In this document: positions 24,531-36,500 of the stretch, piece by piece
How positions within the stretch are numbered: position 1 is the first letter of the stretch
Layout of the letters: each line of letters starts with the position of its first letter
Program-made: the position numbers and the translations under genes
The notes under the pieces: model-generated
Told to the model about the DNA's origin: nothing
The model's database searches: none
Seen by the model: the letters and a program-made list of their open reading frames with translations, nothing else
Assembly (NCBI GenBank): GCA_008360975.2
Contig: CM039179.1
Coordinates: forward strand, 56,086,666-56,150,665
DNA from: Lichenostomus cassidix
Taxonomy: Eukaryota > Chordata > Aves > Passeriformes > Meliphagidae
Direction of reading: 5' to 3'
Length of the DNA stretch: 64,000 bases

Positions 24531-26726
24531 TGGGATTTCCACATGATTCCTGCACCCACTGAGTGTGTGAGGACAGCAGGTAATATGAACTTTGGATGTT
24601 TCTCCAAAAGGACATTAAAATTTATTCCCGAAGCAGATAATTTTTTTTTTTTTTTTCCAATTTGTTTAGGTGATTGTACAATGTTGTTCAGCCTTAAGGA
24701 CATGAGTTTTAAGCTTCTGCCCATAGGCTATGCAGACCAGTGACTTTTTGTTCATTTGGTAATTGCGGTTGTTTGTATGGGATAAGTAGAAGCTTTCTTT
24801 TTTTGCATATTCTTGTTCATGCTTAGTATGCCTCAGCATTGGCTACAGTTACATATAAGATACTGGAACAAGGAGGGTACTGAACTGAAACATGAGTGTC
24901 ACTGGAGAAAGATCTTGAGATTTTTTACCAAACACTGTTAAGCATTTTACTTGAAACCTTCCTTCTTCTATTAACAGAACGCATTCCGCTTTCTTATAGC
25001 GCTTCCACTAGCATACTCATGTCCTTCCAAATGGCACAATGGAAACATCCACTATTCCTGTCACTGAGGATCAGAAAAATCAGAATAGTACTAAATGTCA
25101 GAAAAATGAGAACACTATTACGTAGCTTCCTTTACAGACCAAAAGGCCAGTTTAACTGCAATAGAAATCACAGCAAATAGAGTCCTCATTATTCATTTAA
25201 ACCGTAATGACTTTCTGAAGATTGCATAGTCAATATGTGTTGAAACACCCTAGAATCTCACCAGGAGTAACCAATGGGCATCTTTCTGCTGAGATGTAAC
25301 AATTATTTCTAGCAACAGCATAAAGATTTTAACTTCATATGAGATTTATTACATCTAATTGTTCTAGGAACTACACACAAATATATTGCATTCTTGGAGA
25401 TTCATTCTTCTTCAGCTAAATAACTACAACAATTAGGAAAATATTTAGCAAAATCTTCTGGTAAGTTCAGTAATTAAAAATCATTGAATTAATCACAGAA
25501 GTTGTATAAAATAACACTAACAATATGGCCAGAAAGTCCCAAATTGAGGACCAAAGTACTTCTTGATTTTGGAACTATTTTTGTGAATGTAGTTCAGCAC
25601 AATGAGTGCCACCTCTTTTCTGATTTTTCTCTTTTTTGGCTTGCGTTTTAATTTTCACTGCTTTTCCTTCTTTGTAAACGTCCTTTGTTTTTAAGATCAT
25701 GAAAAATACTGACACTATCTGTTGCTTTACAATAATTGGGCTCTCCAGTACTACTGAGTAGCACCAACTCAGGATTTACTTTCTTCTTACCCTAGTGTCA
25801 TAACATCCTGTTTGGTGCAACTGTCTTATAAATTAGGTGGTAAGCTTTGTGCAGGTCAAGTTTATGTTTCTGTTCTGTTCTTTTATCATACCTAGCACAG
25901 TCTCCAAAGTATTTAAACAACAAACTTACCGTTAGTGTTTCCTTTTAATTTGCCTCTTGTGTTCCCTGCACACCTTTACATCTCTTAAAATACCCTTTGT
26001 TTCATTCAGTGTTTATTCAGCCACTATGTTAATATGACTAAATGACATGAGAGAGACTGATCCTTGACTCTGAAACCAAACAATTAAGAAGGCTGACTTG
26101 CATCCAAACTATTAGTGATTAGGTCTCTCTTTAATAGATCTGCCTTCTAGAAAACCAGTTGGACATAGCCCGTGAGCAAGATAAAACTTAAGCAAAAAGA
26201 ATAAGCAGGGATCCATTGTTTAAGGCTACTGCCTAGCAGCACAGTGTGGCTCTTTGTCAGTAATTTGATCTAATGTTCAGATTGGAATGGGAGTGTTTTA
26301 ATGTCCTGCTTTCCTCTTCTCTTCAGGAGTGAGGTTCCTCAAATTGTATTAAAGGTCTTGAAAAATACAGAAGGTAATGGAGTGCAGAAGAAACAAGCCT
26401 GACAGCTAATCCATTATGTTCTGTGTGATGTCTTTGAAGAAATAACAATGAGGTTGTGATTAATTTTAATAAAATGTGTGGGTAATGCGAAGTTTCTAAG
26501 GTACAATCTGCAAAGTAATGTAGCAATCAGACGGACTGGAAATATGTCTCCAAAGAGAAAAAAAAAGATCTCTTTATTTGCAGTTAGTGAGTTCTAAGAG
26601 CCTACATTAACATTTTTGTTTTTATTTAAAGGGAAATCTTTTAGCTGTTGCAGCCATATTTATGAAAAGATTTCCTTTACTCAAACTATCTTCCCAACGG
26701 ATTACAAAACACCAAAGAAAGAGTAA
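24531..26726. other. Unique non-coding stretch
   Basis: A T16 run lies at 24641-24656. A pyrimidine tract plus CAG at about 24960-24978 precedes an open segment with no recognised product. I see nothing else. Confidence 0.5.
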
Positions 26727-26732
26727 AGATAA
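26727..26732. repeat. Left target-site duplication of solo LTR (AGATAA)
   Basis: It matches AGATAG at 27497-27502 in five of six positions. The one mismatch fits decay after insertion. Confidence 0.6.
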
Positions 26733-27102
26733 TGTAGAGGTGCGGCGGCCCGATGCTGCGGATCCCGAGTCCCCAGGACCGGTGGCCAATGCAATCCATG
26801 AGGAGGCCACTGAGGACGCCATCTCCTGGGACTCGGAGGAGGCCGGGCCATGAACCGCACTCTCCCTCCCCTGGAAAGTTTGCATTAAGTTTATTGGATT
26901 AAAGTTTTGCTTCCCCACCCCTGTTACTGCCCTTGTTGCCTCCCCCTGCTCGAAAGTTCTGTTGCTGTATTTCCCTCATTGGTTCTCTGTAGTCCCCTCC
27001 CCTGTCACTGTTCATTTGCTCCCCTGCTTGTTCCTCTTATTGTTCCGGAGCCCTGTTGGCTCCGCCCCTGCTGTCCCGCCCCAGGAGACCCCATACCTTC
27101 CC

Positions 27103-27108
27103 TTAAAA
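27103..27108 (+). promoter_or_regulatory. LTR TATA-like box (TTAAAA)
   Basis: CCTTAAAACCC lies in otherwise GC-rich sequence 129 bp upstream of the LTR polyadenylation signal. GC-box-like CCGCCCC sequences lie just upstream. It is the likely core promoter of the former provirus. Confidence 0.45.
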
Positions 27109-27236
27109 CCCTCGTGCCTTTGTTCTCCTGGGGTGGTGTGGCCACGATTCCAGCCCCGCCGTGCCCTGCACCCGGTAGCTGCGTGGACCGCCCCACCCGG
27201 GAGCCTCCAGCACACCCCCTGCTTGCATCTCCCTCT

Positions 27237-27242
27237 AATAAA
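27237..27242 (+). terminator. LTR polyadenylation signal AATAAA
   Basis: CTCTAATAAACTGTGCTC, followed by a GT-rich stretch (TTTGTCACGGTGTCGG), resembles the end of R in a retroviral LTR. Confidence 0.55.
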
Positions 27243-27496
27243 CTGTGCTCTGGAGAATCCCACTTGCTTGGATCTCTCTTTGTCACGGTGTCGGTAGGCA
27301 CCCGCCTCTGCCGCGAGGTCCCTGTCGTCCATTGGGCGACCCTGGAACTCTGAGGCCGACAGCCGCCGCCTCCAGAGCAGAGGAGAACCGCGGGGAGGGC
27401 CGAAAGCCCGGGCCCCGGTGAGGCCCCAAGGATCAACCAAAGCCCCAGAGCCCATTCCGGGCAAGGCGGCCAGCATGGACTGGACTTAACACTACA

Positions 27497-27502
27497 AGAT
27501 AG
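27497..27502. repeat. Right target-site duplication of solo LTR (AGATAG)
   Basis: Matches 26727-26732 in five of six bases. Confidence 0.6.
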
Positions 27503-27650
27503 AAGCAGAATAAATGGCAAAAAGGAAAAAAGGTGTAGCCTACACTGAACAGTGAGATGATCCAGCCCTACTAATTTACAAATTACCCAAATGCTAAGTT
27601 TTTTACAGGAACAGCTAAAAGACCCTTAGTGTTGAGATTTATCCAAAGCA

Positions 27651-27840
27651 GTGGGGGTTGTTTTGGCTGTCTTTTTTTGTTTGTTGGTTAGGCTTTCTTT
27701 TTGTTGTTGGCATTTTTTTCATTTTGGTTTTTTTTTTTTTTGTTTGTTTGTGTTGGGGATTTTTTTTGTTTGCTTTCTTGCTGGTTTTGGTATTTTTCAG
27801 GTTTTTTGTTTGTTTGTTTGGGGGAGGTTGTGAGATTTTT
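27651..27840. repeat. T/G-rich low-complexity tract
   Basis: A long stretch made almost only of T and G, with several TTTG runs and T runs of up to about 14. Open frames in it encode only F/L/V/C-rich strings and are not genes. Confidence 0.85.
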
Positions 27841-30800
27841 AAAAAATTATTATTTATTTGTTTTTCATCAAGTGAAACTTATGTCTCATTTTGTTATCAA
27901 GACCTTAACTTTTTCATTTGCTAGAATAAAGCTTATTTCTTTTGAAATCAATCTAGTGTTTGCACAAAATGTGGGGAAATCCATAATGTATGAGGGAGAT
28001 GGGGTGACAGTAAAAAATAGACAAACAAAACTTTTCTGTGCATAAACTGAACTAGAGAAAGGTTCAGCAATGTTACAAATTAATGTGTGTTTCCTAACAA
28101 ACTGCAGGGATCTTTAAGTGCCAGATATTGACAAAATACACCTGGAAACTGTAATCCAGTACATTTCTTGAAAGAAACATGTGATGGTAACGTATGGTAT
28201 TACTTTAACCAATATTCGTACACAGATTGTGTTTTTGCCCTCACTTTGATTCTTGAATGTAATGCTTTAGGCATAAATCACTTCTGTCTCTTTCCTTCAT
28301 CCTTTCTTACATCTGCTATATATTCTACTAACCAGTTTCCTTCTGAGTCCTTCTGGTAGGCTGGCATCCTTCCTACCTATTTTTTTTCTGAAAAGTTTTC
28401 CTTTGATACTCTCTTCCTCTGTGGTTTCTCATCTGACTCCCTTTCCTTTTGTCTTCAAGCTCCCAAGTATGTCCCCAGCCCTACAACCTGAACTCTACCT
28501 TCCCATAAATCCCATCCAGTCCAGTTTTCATTTTGATCCCCAGAAACAGCCCTTACGAGTCTCATTATTGGTATCTTCCTTCCTGGTACACTCTGGCACC
28601 TGTGGTTGCAGCTGTAAAATATTGCCTGAGGTTGTAAAAGTAGTTCCTGATATTGTGTCATATAGCCAGAAGCCTTTGTTTCAGGGCAGCAAATACAGGC
28701 ACAGGAATTACTGTCACCTCGGGGGGGGTATTTTTAATTCAATTACCTCCCACTAGATGTACGGGAATATTTGGTGTAGCTCATGCCTTTGTTTTATTTT
28801 TCATGGAAAGCAGGCTGATATCTCCTCTTTCATCCCTGCAGAGAGTATTGTTTCAGAGGGGCCAAAAAGGTTTTTTTTTTCCCTTGGATGTTTTTGTTTT
28901 TTTTTTTTTTTTGTGTCTGCCTTTTTATCATCATTTCTTTTCTTCTTCTGTCGAAATAGGATACACTCCTGCCAACAGTAGAGTAGTCTGAAGAGAAGAG
29001 GGGCTGCTTCAGGCCAACTTGCTCCCTCTTTTATGTTGTACTCAAGGCAGATGGAATATCTTTTTTCTGCTTGGTGAACTGATAGTTGGAGCGAAAAAGT
29101 CCAAAATATTGTTACTGAATACAGGGAGATGATTGCTAGTACTCTGATATTTTAATATATGAAAATTTGGTGGGAAAATTTGGAGTACAACATAGGAATC
29201 TGGCATGTGTTTATAACACACTCTACATGTAGCTTGTCAACAGCCAATTGCATTCTGGAAGTATAGATTTACATCTTGATTTTTGTCTCTTGTGTTGGGC
29301 TGTGATCCCAAGGTGACGGTAGCACAGACTGAATAATTTTAATAAAAAGAGACATTTCTTTTTATAATGCAGTCAATCTTTGCCGATTAAGAAGTTTTAA
29401 GCAAGAAAAACACCGTGATGAGAAAAGAGTTTGCCTTTGCAAAAAATGTCATGTAACAGGTATCAGTGATTATCCATTGGAACTGGCCACAGGGCTGGTT
29501 GGCAGAGAAGCTCTAAGATTACTAAAGAACAGGCTCTAATTCACCTACCACCATTCAACAACCATTTGTAGAAATTTTGGCTTGATAAATCCTGAGGAGT
29601 CTAATGGGACTATTTTGCTCCCTCAACAGAGATATAACTTCAAGGCAAACTTCCAAGGCAGAAGAGCAAGAGCAAAGGACACAACTTCAGGAAGTCAGTC
29701 TCTTCAAGCAAAGTTTCTTTTGTTTGTTTGTTTTGTTCTGTTAAATAAGACCACAATGTGTTTAGAAAAGTCTGTGAAAAAAAATATATTAACACCAGAA
29801 AGATGAAATAATTAGTGAGATTCTGAGAAAGGCATTCACCTAATCTATCTAGCAGTTTGAAGCAGAAGATGCTTAAATGGATTTAGATAAAAGATCTACA
29901 TCCAGAGAGAGTGCCATGAAAATACAAGGTAAAGTCAGTACTAGCCCTAGTACAAACACCAAAACACTCAAAACCATCAGACATCCAAAAAATTGAATAT
30001 TCCCAAAACAGTCTGAGAGCTGAAGTATTGAAATTCTGTTTCTTTGCATCAGAGAAGCAAAGAACAGACAGCTTTGATGGATGGAGTGCCACAATGAGTT
30101 GGGGGAAAAAAGAGAAGAACCTAATTGTTTTTATCAGTCTTTCTGTTATGCAATGTTGTCTAATTTGCAAAAAAAAAAAAAAAAAAAGTCGCTTTTCCAG
30201 GAAATGACAGAATATCTTGGGTTAAATATGTAGAATAGTTTTGGATTTCTTTTAATTATTTCTAAATATAATCTGAGAACAAATCATTTTGAATAACAAT
30301 TGCAGTTGAAAACTAGTTTGTAATACATTAGAGTTGGTTTTTCTGACAATAAGAAAATATTACTCATGGATAAAATGCTGAGATGGATTGATAGACTAAC
30401 ATCTTCTCTAATTCAATGCCACTTGAGAGCATGAACTGTGAATCAGTTCTAAAACTATGTGTACTCATTAAATTCAGGGATTTTACAGTATGTGCAAAAT
30501 TTTTTATACCCAGTGCAACTCAGTATAATTATATAATGTACAAACATTGCAATTACGAAGTACAGCAATTTCTTCAGAAGTTCATTTAGCTGTGCACAAG
30601 CTTACAATATACTTACATATTAGTTACACAAGCATTTTAAATGTAATTAGTGTCATAAAATTTGAAGTGTTACAGAACATTTATGACAGCTGTGAAGGAG
30701 AGAGTACAGACATAGGATGAAAATACAGTTAGCCTCCAAACACATAAATCTTATGCTCTGTGAAGTAATGTCAGCATTCTCAATATATTTTCAAGGAAAA

Positions 30801-31319
30801 AAGCAATAAACTAGGCATTACTTCTCATTATTTATCTTTTACTAATTAGCTGTTCTATAACCAATCCTTATTTACCTCCCCCTTAAAATTTGCAGATCTA
30901 CTGTAAATAACATATAGGCAACACAGCAAAATGAAAGTAAATGTTTTCAGTGGAAATCCTTGATATATTATGGCACTACCAATGTTATATGTAGAATTTT
31001 CAGTCTGCTGGCATGTCAAATATAAACCACCTATTTTCAGTGGTAAATTGTTCCAAATTTATTCTGTGTTTGAATAAATTTCTTTGTCTTTCACTCAGAT
31101 CTTTACTTTTAATAGTCACCTTGCCCTTGTTAAAATTAGTCTTTAATTTTTAAATTTTTTGGCCATATATTTTAGTTTTGTACTGAGAGTAAGACACAAA
31201 AATTAAGTTCCTTTCAGAAGAATGAAGAAGCAAAGGTGATGATTGTGGCTCGCACAGACTTTTCCCATGAGAATTCTTTCTCTCTTCTTCCTGTGCTTTA
31301 CAAACAAAGATAAAGTTTG
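27841..31319. other. Unique stretch with homopolymer tracts
   Basis: No gene is recognised. The segment 28380-28520 is pyrimidine-rich. T-rich runs lie at about 28868-28913. A run of 19 A lies at 30169-30187, with no AATAAA just upstream, so it is not clearly the tail of a processed transcript. Confidence 0.5.
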
Positions 31320-31325
31320 GATGTT

Positions 31326-31516
31326 TGTTGAAGCAGTTTCTCAAAATATGGACAGCTCAGGCCTGGCCAATCAGGCCTAGGGGGAGGCTTCAAATTGACC
31401 AATCTGGGTGACCTTTGAAAAGTCTATATAAGTTGGAATTAAATAATAAAATCTTCTTCTTGATGCTACACTTTGAACCTGGACCTTCTGTCTCTGCTAG
31501 CAGCTCAACAGCGACA
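31326..31516 (+). mobile_element. Very short solo LTR (191 bp), ERVK-like, plus strand
   Basis: The unit runs TGTTGAAG...GCGACA between perfect 6-bp direct repeats GATGTT (31320-31325 and 31517-31522). In order it holds CCAAT (31367-31371), CCAAT (31399-31403), TATATAA (31425-31431) and AATAAA (31445-31450). The short TATA-to-AATAAA spacing recalls the short R region of alpharetrovirus-type LTRs. No internal sequence adjoins it. The length is small for an LTR, so an internally deleted LTR or a miniature LTR element is possible. Confidence 0.6.
31425..31431 (+). promoter_or_regulatory. LTR TATA box (TATATAA)
   Basis: It lies 21 and 53 bp downstream of two CCAAT boxes, in a normal class II promoter arrangement, within the short LTR. 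Confidence 0.5.
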
Positions 31517-31522
31517 GATGTT

Positions 31523-32817
31523 CACAAAAGAATATGACAGACTTCCATTGTATTATTTCAAACTGGCTGCTGTTGAAGTTCCTTAAGGCAGCCAAAGAAT
31601 CTAAAAGGGAGATTAATATTGCGACTGGCCTGTCAAGCATATGGCTTAGTAACCTCCTGCTGGAGTCACTTGTTGTCCCTCTAGGTTCAGACCCTTTGCC
31701 CAGCATGCACCCCTTGAGACTTAGCATTTGGTCCTAATATCCTCAGATGTTCAGTCATGCCTCCTCCTACTTTCTGTAGTTTGATCATGGAATTCCAAAA
31801 TAGCACTAGTAATTTGGGGATTTTCTGAGCCAGATTATCATGTTTAGTAAATACTGATGGCCTCTCCCTCTATTTATTTTTTAATTTCTTTAATCCTTAT
31901 CTAGCATCCATATAATCATATGAAAAGGAGTTTCTCAGATTCAGTTCTATATGAAAAATGATGTTTTGTTTTGAATTAAATACACTGTCACATAATTTCA
32001 CTTTGTTTCCTTCGTTTTCACGTGCTGAAAAAGAACGATAGCTGCTTGCCTTTCTGTAGTCACATAGGAATTACATAGGAAGTGAAGAACAGGTATGTTT
32101 GCTTATCCTTTTTGTGAGGGTTGTATGTGCTTTGCTTGTTTACACAAATCACTACACACAAAAATATGAAACAAATTTATATTAATAATTTGTTATGGTA
32201 TCATATATACAGTGGTTACACCTGCATCTGTTCTTTAAGAAGGCTCTTGTGAGTATCCATTGGTCATAACTGCATTGAGAGCACTAAATTTGATACTGTC
32301 AGTTTATTTGATTATCTGCCTTGTGTCCTCCATTAGAGGTATTCCCAAGTAAACCGGACTCAGGCATTCCAGCCCCCTCTACGTCAGTATGGGCATATGC
32401 TTAGGTGTTCATTCCCTAATAGAGATTTTCAGATGCTTTGGCTTACTGCTTGTGTTGAAGCAAAAATACACACCCATGGCCAACTGGGAGACCTCCTCTG
32501 TCTTCACTTTGCTGTTTACACAAAGCAAGCTCCTTTAGGGACATTCTCTTCCATACAATGGAATGTAAAAATGCATGAGCAAGCTGAGCAAGGTCCACAA
32601 TAGGATGCAGAATAGCAGTATCTTTTTCGAAAGGAAATGTCCATGATCTGGAAATAATTTGATACAACATGTCTGCTATGTCCTACTTTGTTTTTCAAGT
32701 CTAAACTTCTAATTCTGCTAGATACTGTCTGATGCAGTAAAAGTCTCTCTGTGCTGCATGCTATTGCACTGGAAAAGAAAGTCTTTACTGTTATCATATA
32801 AATAGTTTCTATACTTC
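31523..32817. other. Unique non-coding stretch
   Basis: I see no gene or repeat family. Confidence 0.5.
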
Positions 32818-32883
32818 CTGGATCGTAGGTTGGACTTGGTGATCTCAAAGGTCTTTCTAACCTAGTTGATTCTGTGATTCTAC
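32818..32883 (+). mobile_element. CR1 LINE, short 3' tail, plus strand
   Basis: GTTGGACTTGGTGATCTCAA, AGGTCTTTCTAACCTAGTTG and a terminal ATTCTGTGATTCTA match the last 60-70 bp of CR1. Confidence 0.85.
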
Positions 32884-33430
32884 TTGCTTTTATGCACAAT
32901 TTTGATTCTATTTTAATTCAACATAGGGGATTTTGCATGGAGGTATCTTGAAAAATGTTTCGATAGACTTGTTCAACTCTAGTGTTCCCTGTCTGACATC
33001 ACAGGGTTGTGTTTTCTATTTTCCATTTTTCTGCTTAGGCCTCAGAATATCACTGCTTAATACTCGTTACTAAAATAATATGATCCATTTAATATGATAC
33101 TCATATTTTAATATTTCTTAAACTTTGAGGAGATAAAAAGTGAAAAGTTAATCCTGGAACTCGATGATTAATGAGAAACTGTCTGCTACTACTTCTCTAC
33201 TTAGACATGGACATCCCTTGAAAACATGATTTTTCCATCCATTGGTTTCAAATTTGTAGTTGGGTCAAAATCAGGTTTCATCTGCATCAGAGCATCTCCC
33301 TGGGGGAAAAAAAGAAAGAAATCCAAAGTCTCTTCTTTGGTCTATGTAGTTGAAATATGATACTTAACACTAATAAAACTCTCTGTGTCTTCAAAGTACT
33401 TCAAAATACTTATCTCTGTGACATCAAAAA
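32884..33430. other. Unique non-coding stretch
   Basis: Nothing recognised. Confidence 0.45.
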
Positions 33431-33560
33431 GTATTAGTTCCATTTTACAGAGAGGCTAGAAAAGTTGGCAAGCCTGTAGAGCGAGCCATTCCTAAAGCTG
33501 GCAACAAATCCTGGCAGTCACAGCTGTCACTCCTGGGTTTAGATAACTCTGCTTCTCTTC
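33431..33560 (-). repeat. Possible ancient MIR/CORE-SINE relic
   Basis: CCATTTTACAGAGAGGCTAG, AAAGTTGGCAAGCCTGTAGA, AGCTGGCAACAAATCC and a closing CTCCTGGGTTTAGA follow the antisense order of MIR-type elements (CCATTTTACAGATGAGG... to the tRNA-derived head). It is heavily diverged. I rate it as plausible, not proven. Confidence 0.4.
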
Positions 33561-36500
33561 AGTGTTTAAATAACATGATAGGCCTTTACCATTCCTGAAT
33601 AATTCTGTTTGTCACTAGATAATTTGTCTCATGGGACCAAAAGAGAAGAGAGCAGTAAAGAAGAAGGAAGCAAAGGTGATTTCCTAGTCCTCAATGATAA
33701 GCTCTTTTTAGGGTCACTGCCAAGGGGACTACAAAGCATGGGTTGGTCTTGCTGGGAATGACTACATTCATATGCAATTATATATATTTATTTCAATTAG
33801 TTATAAGCTCATAAGAACTGGAGATGAAAAAACCCTTCTATACTAATGTCCTTTGAATGCTGGGATGCATCTGGGATGCAATAGAGCTTTTTAACACACT
33901 TCAGAGAAATCTGGTAAAGCTGTCAGTGTAAGCCCATCTAATTTTTTTTCAGTAAATTCAGTGGGAACTTCCTCACTAGCTGCTGAGGTAAAACACATTA
34001 ACTGAATTTGTGTATCTTGTCTAACAACTGAATGGCACACCTTGATTGTTTATACAAATGCTGATAATATGCCAATTAGGATTTTAGCGTGCTTTTCGGG
34101 TCTTGGTGTATAAGATTGTTGCATTCTGGAAATCTTTTAAGATTGGCAGCTTGGCGTTTATTTATTTACGCTATTGAGAAAATAAAAAAAAATCACATAC
34201 ATTAATTTAAAACTTAACATATCTATTCAAGATAAGCAAATGTCTTTCTCAATGTAGTTTGATCTTATACAAATTTCTCCTTCTGTTCTTCTGATAAAAT
34301 ATTAAACCTGATTGTATTTGAGGATGAGTTACTACAGTGTAGTAATTGGGTTGTTTATAAACATTTAGAGTTCCTAAGTGTAACATTATCCTCTATAATA
34401 ATTTGTTGATTGAGCTGGCAGAAGACAATGGGTTTTGATTAGATGGTGCTGTCTCATTAATATGTATGGTTCTCTTTCTCCATTTTGTTTCCATTTATGC
34501 CTGTACATTCAGGGTGGGGGAACAATTTATTTTTCATTATTATTGGTTCTGCATGATTTTACATAATTGCAGTCATTCTCAGTTTTCTTCTAGTGTTCTG
34601 AGCTCTTGATTACCAATCACCTATTTACTCCTGTCAGTGTGATCAACAGTCACCTGAAATCAACAACTAACAACTTTATTAAACATATTTTAGATATGAC
34701 ACTGGAAGAATCTAGATTACTTGTAAACCATAAAGAATGCCCTACCAAATTCCAGGCCTTAGCTTCTCAACAGGGCAAGTTTGGGCTTTGCTGCCACAAG
34801 AAGGCAAAGAGACGACAGGCTTTTCATTGGAAATAGAGGACATGGAATAGTAAGTCAGGGCAGGAAAATATGGACTTGTTCTTCCCACTTAGATGAAGGG
34901 AGAACAGATATGAATAGCTACCTTAAATGGAGGTATCTGTTCTGACTCCGTCAGTGATAGTTTCTTCAGCAGCAGTACCTTAGCATCACCCTCAGCAGCA
35001 GACCTTTAAAATTATTTAATTTCAGCTAGCAGTTTGGACATGAAATAAAAACAACAAACCCAGCAATAATACTAATACTAACAAAATAGTTTAAAAGTCT
35101 TTTCAGCCTCCAGGCATTTACAACTTTAAAAAATTTATTTTTTTATTTTAGGACAGGAATGTGAGGTGTCTAGGATAAAGAATGTTCTCTGGCTGTGGCT
35201 TGTGGAAGTACTGGGGGAACAATTAGTGTTAGAGTCAATAAAATTTGATTTCATATGGAGCGCCAGCTAGTTTTGCTCTGTGGAGATTGGCTTGATGATG
35301 TGAGGGGAAATTTGGGGATGAAGAGTATCTGATCTGCATTTTGTTGTTTTTTCCACTTGGTGTCTGCCCTAGCTTCATACTGTTAGTATTAGGGGAGCAC
35401 TTGTTTCTTGCTTTTCAGTTCTTCGGGGAACAAGACAGCTGAACACTGGTCTTGGCTGGATGGAGCAACTAAGTAATGAAAAGCGATTTGAAGGTAAGTG
35501 TGTGAGTCTCATCACCATAATTATAAGCAGACTAGTGGTGTGAATCCTATTTCTTACTGCAAAATGATAACTTCCTGACACTTTTCCATTTCCTATCTTT
35601 CTGAGGGACCCTTCGGCAAAGCAGGGATGACTTTTCTTGGAATGTCTCAGTAATGTCTATTATAGTGACCAGGACGATTGAGAAGGTCCTTTGGGTAGTA
35701 AAATGACAGAGGTTTTTTTTTTTTTTTCAGGGATCTGAGATGTGCAAGTCAGTTACTTTGAGTATACTCTGAAAAAGCCATTTAAAAAACAGAATTGGCT
35801 TGAAGTAAAAAAATTCCCATACCCCAAAGTCCTATGGTATGTACTGTAGCAGACAGTGCTGGGCTATGCTGAAGTACTAAAAAGATATATTTAGAGATTT
35901 TTTTATGTTCCAGTGTAACCCCATCTGAAAAACAGAAAAGAAAATAAACTCAAGCAATAGCACCAGTTGCTCCTGCTGCTCTGAGATAACTTAGTTTAAT
36001 CATTTCACCAAAACCAAACACTTGCTTTACCTTTTGAGATGTTGCCCTGGCTCATTGAGTAACACTTCTTCTTGGCCCAGTAATTCTTCTCATAAACTAT
36101 TTGAATCTTGTGAATTACTATGAGCTATAAACAACTTTTAATTTCCCTTCTGGCAGAAATAAACATATAACCTGCTCTGACTCTACTACTATTTATCTTA
36201 AACGAAGATTTGCATGGACCTTCTCTTTCTGTCTTACACTGGCTGCACCCACATGAAAAATAGTGCTCAATACATGCAGGATGTGGGAGGTAATTGTCTG
36301 GGGATTTTAATGGAGCAGAAAAATTCCAAGGTTTTGGAGGATGCTATGGGGTGTTTCTTCTTGATAAGACATGAGAGGAAAGGAAGAGATTTCAAACTGA
36401 TTGATTTTGGGGAGTACCGTGGGTTGTGTTCTGTATTATGCCTGAGCATGCCATTCATCCATAAATCTGTCCAAACCTTATTGAACTCCAGGGCAATGCA

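Larger units (their letters stand above)
26733..27496 (+). mobile_element. Solo LTR, CpG-rich endogenous retrovirus (ERVK-like), plus strand
   Basis: A 764-bp GC-rich unit standing out from AT-rich flanks. It has inverted ends TGTAG...CTACA and sits between near-identical 6-bp repeats (AGATAA/AGATAG). Plus-strand signals are a TTAAAA core-promoter motif and an AATAAA about 130 bp downstream, followed by a GC-rich R/U5 segment. No internal retroviral genes adjoin it, so it is a solo LTR. Many CpGs survive, which argues for a fairly recent insertion or low germline methylation. Long open frames on both strands here (up to about 170 codons) reflect base composition, not genes. Confidence 0.72.

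Noticed and set aside
26662..26853. Plus-strand open frame ending in an acidic tail
   Set aside because: It crosses the left border of the solo LTR, joining unique DNA to LTR sequence. It is not a retroviral gene end.
27005..27520. Long open frames (171 and 154 codons) on the minus strand
   Set aside because: They lie inside the GC-rich solo LTR, where stop codons are rare by composition. No domain is recognisable and several frames are open at once.
27651..28045. Overlapping F/L/V-rich open frames
   Set aside because: They are translations of T/G-rich low-complexity DNA.
30169..30187. Poly(A) tail of a processed pseudogene
   Set aside because: No polyadenylation signal lies just upstream, no coding-like sequence precedes it and no flanking duplication is seen.
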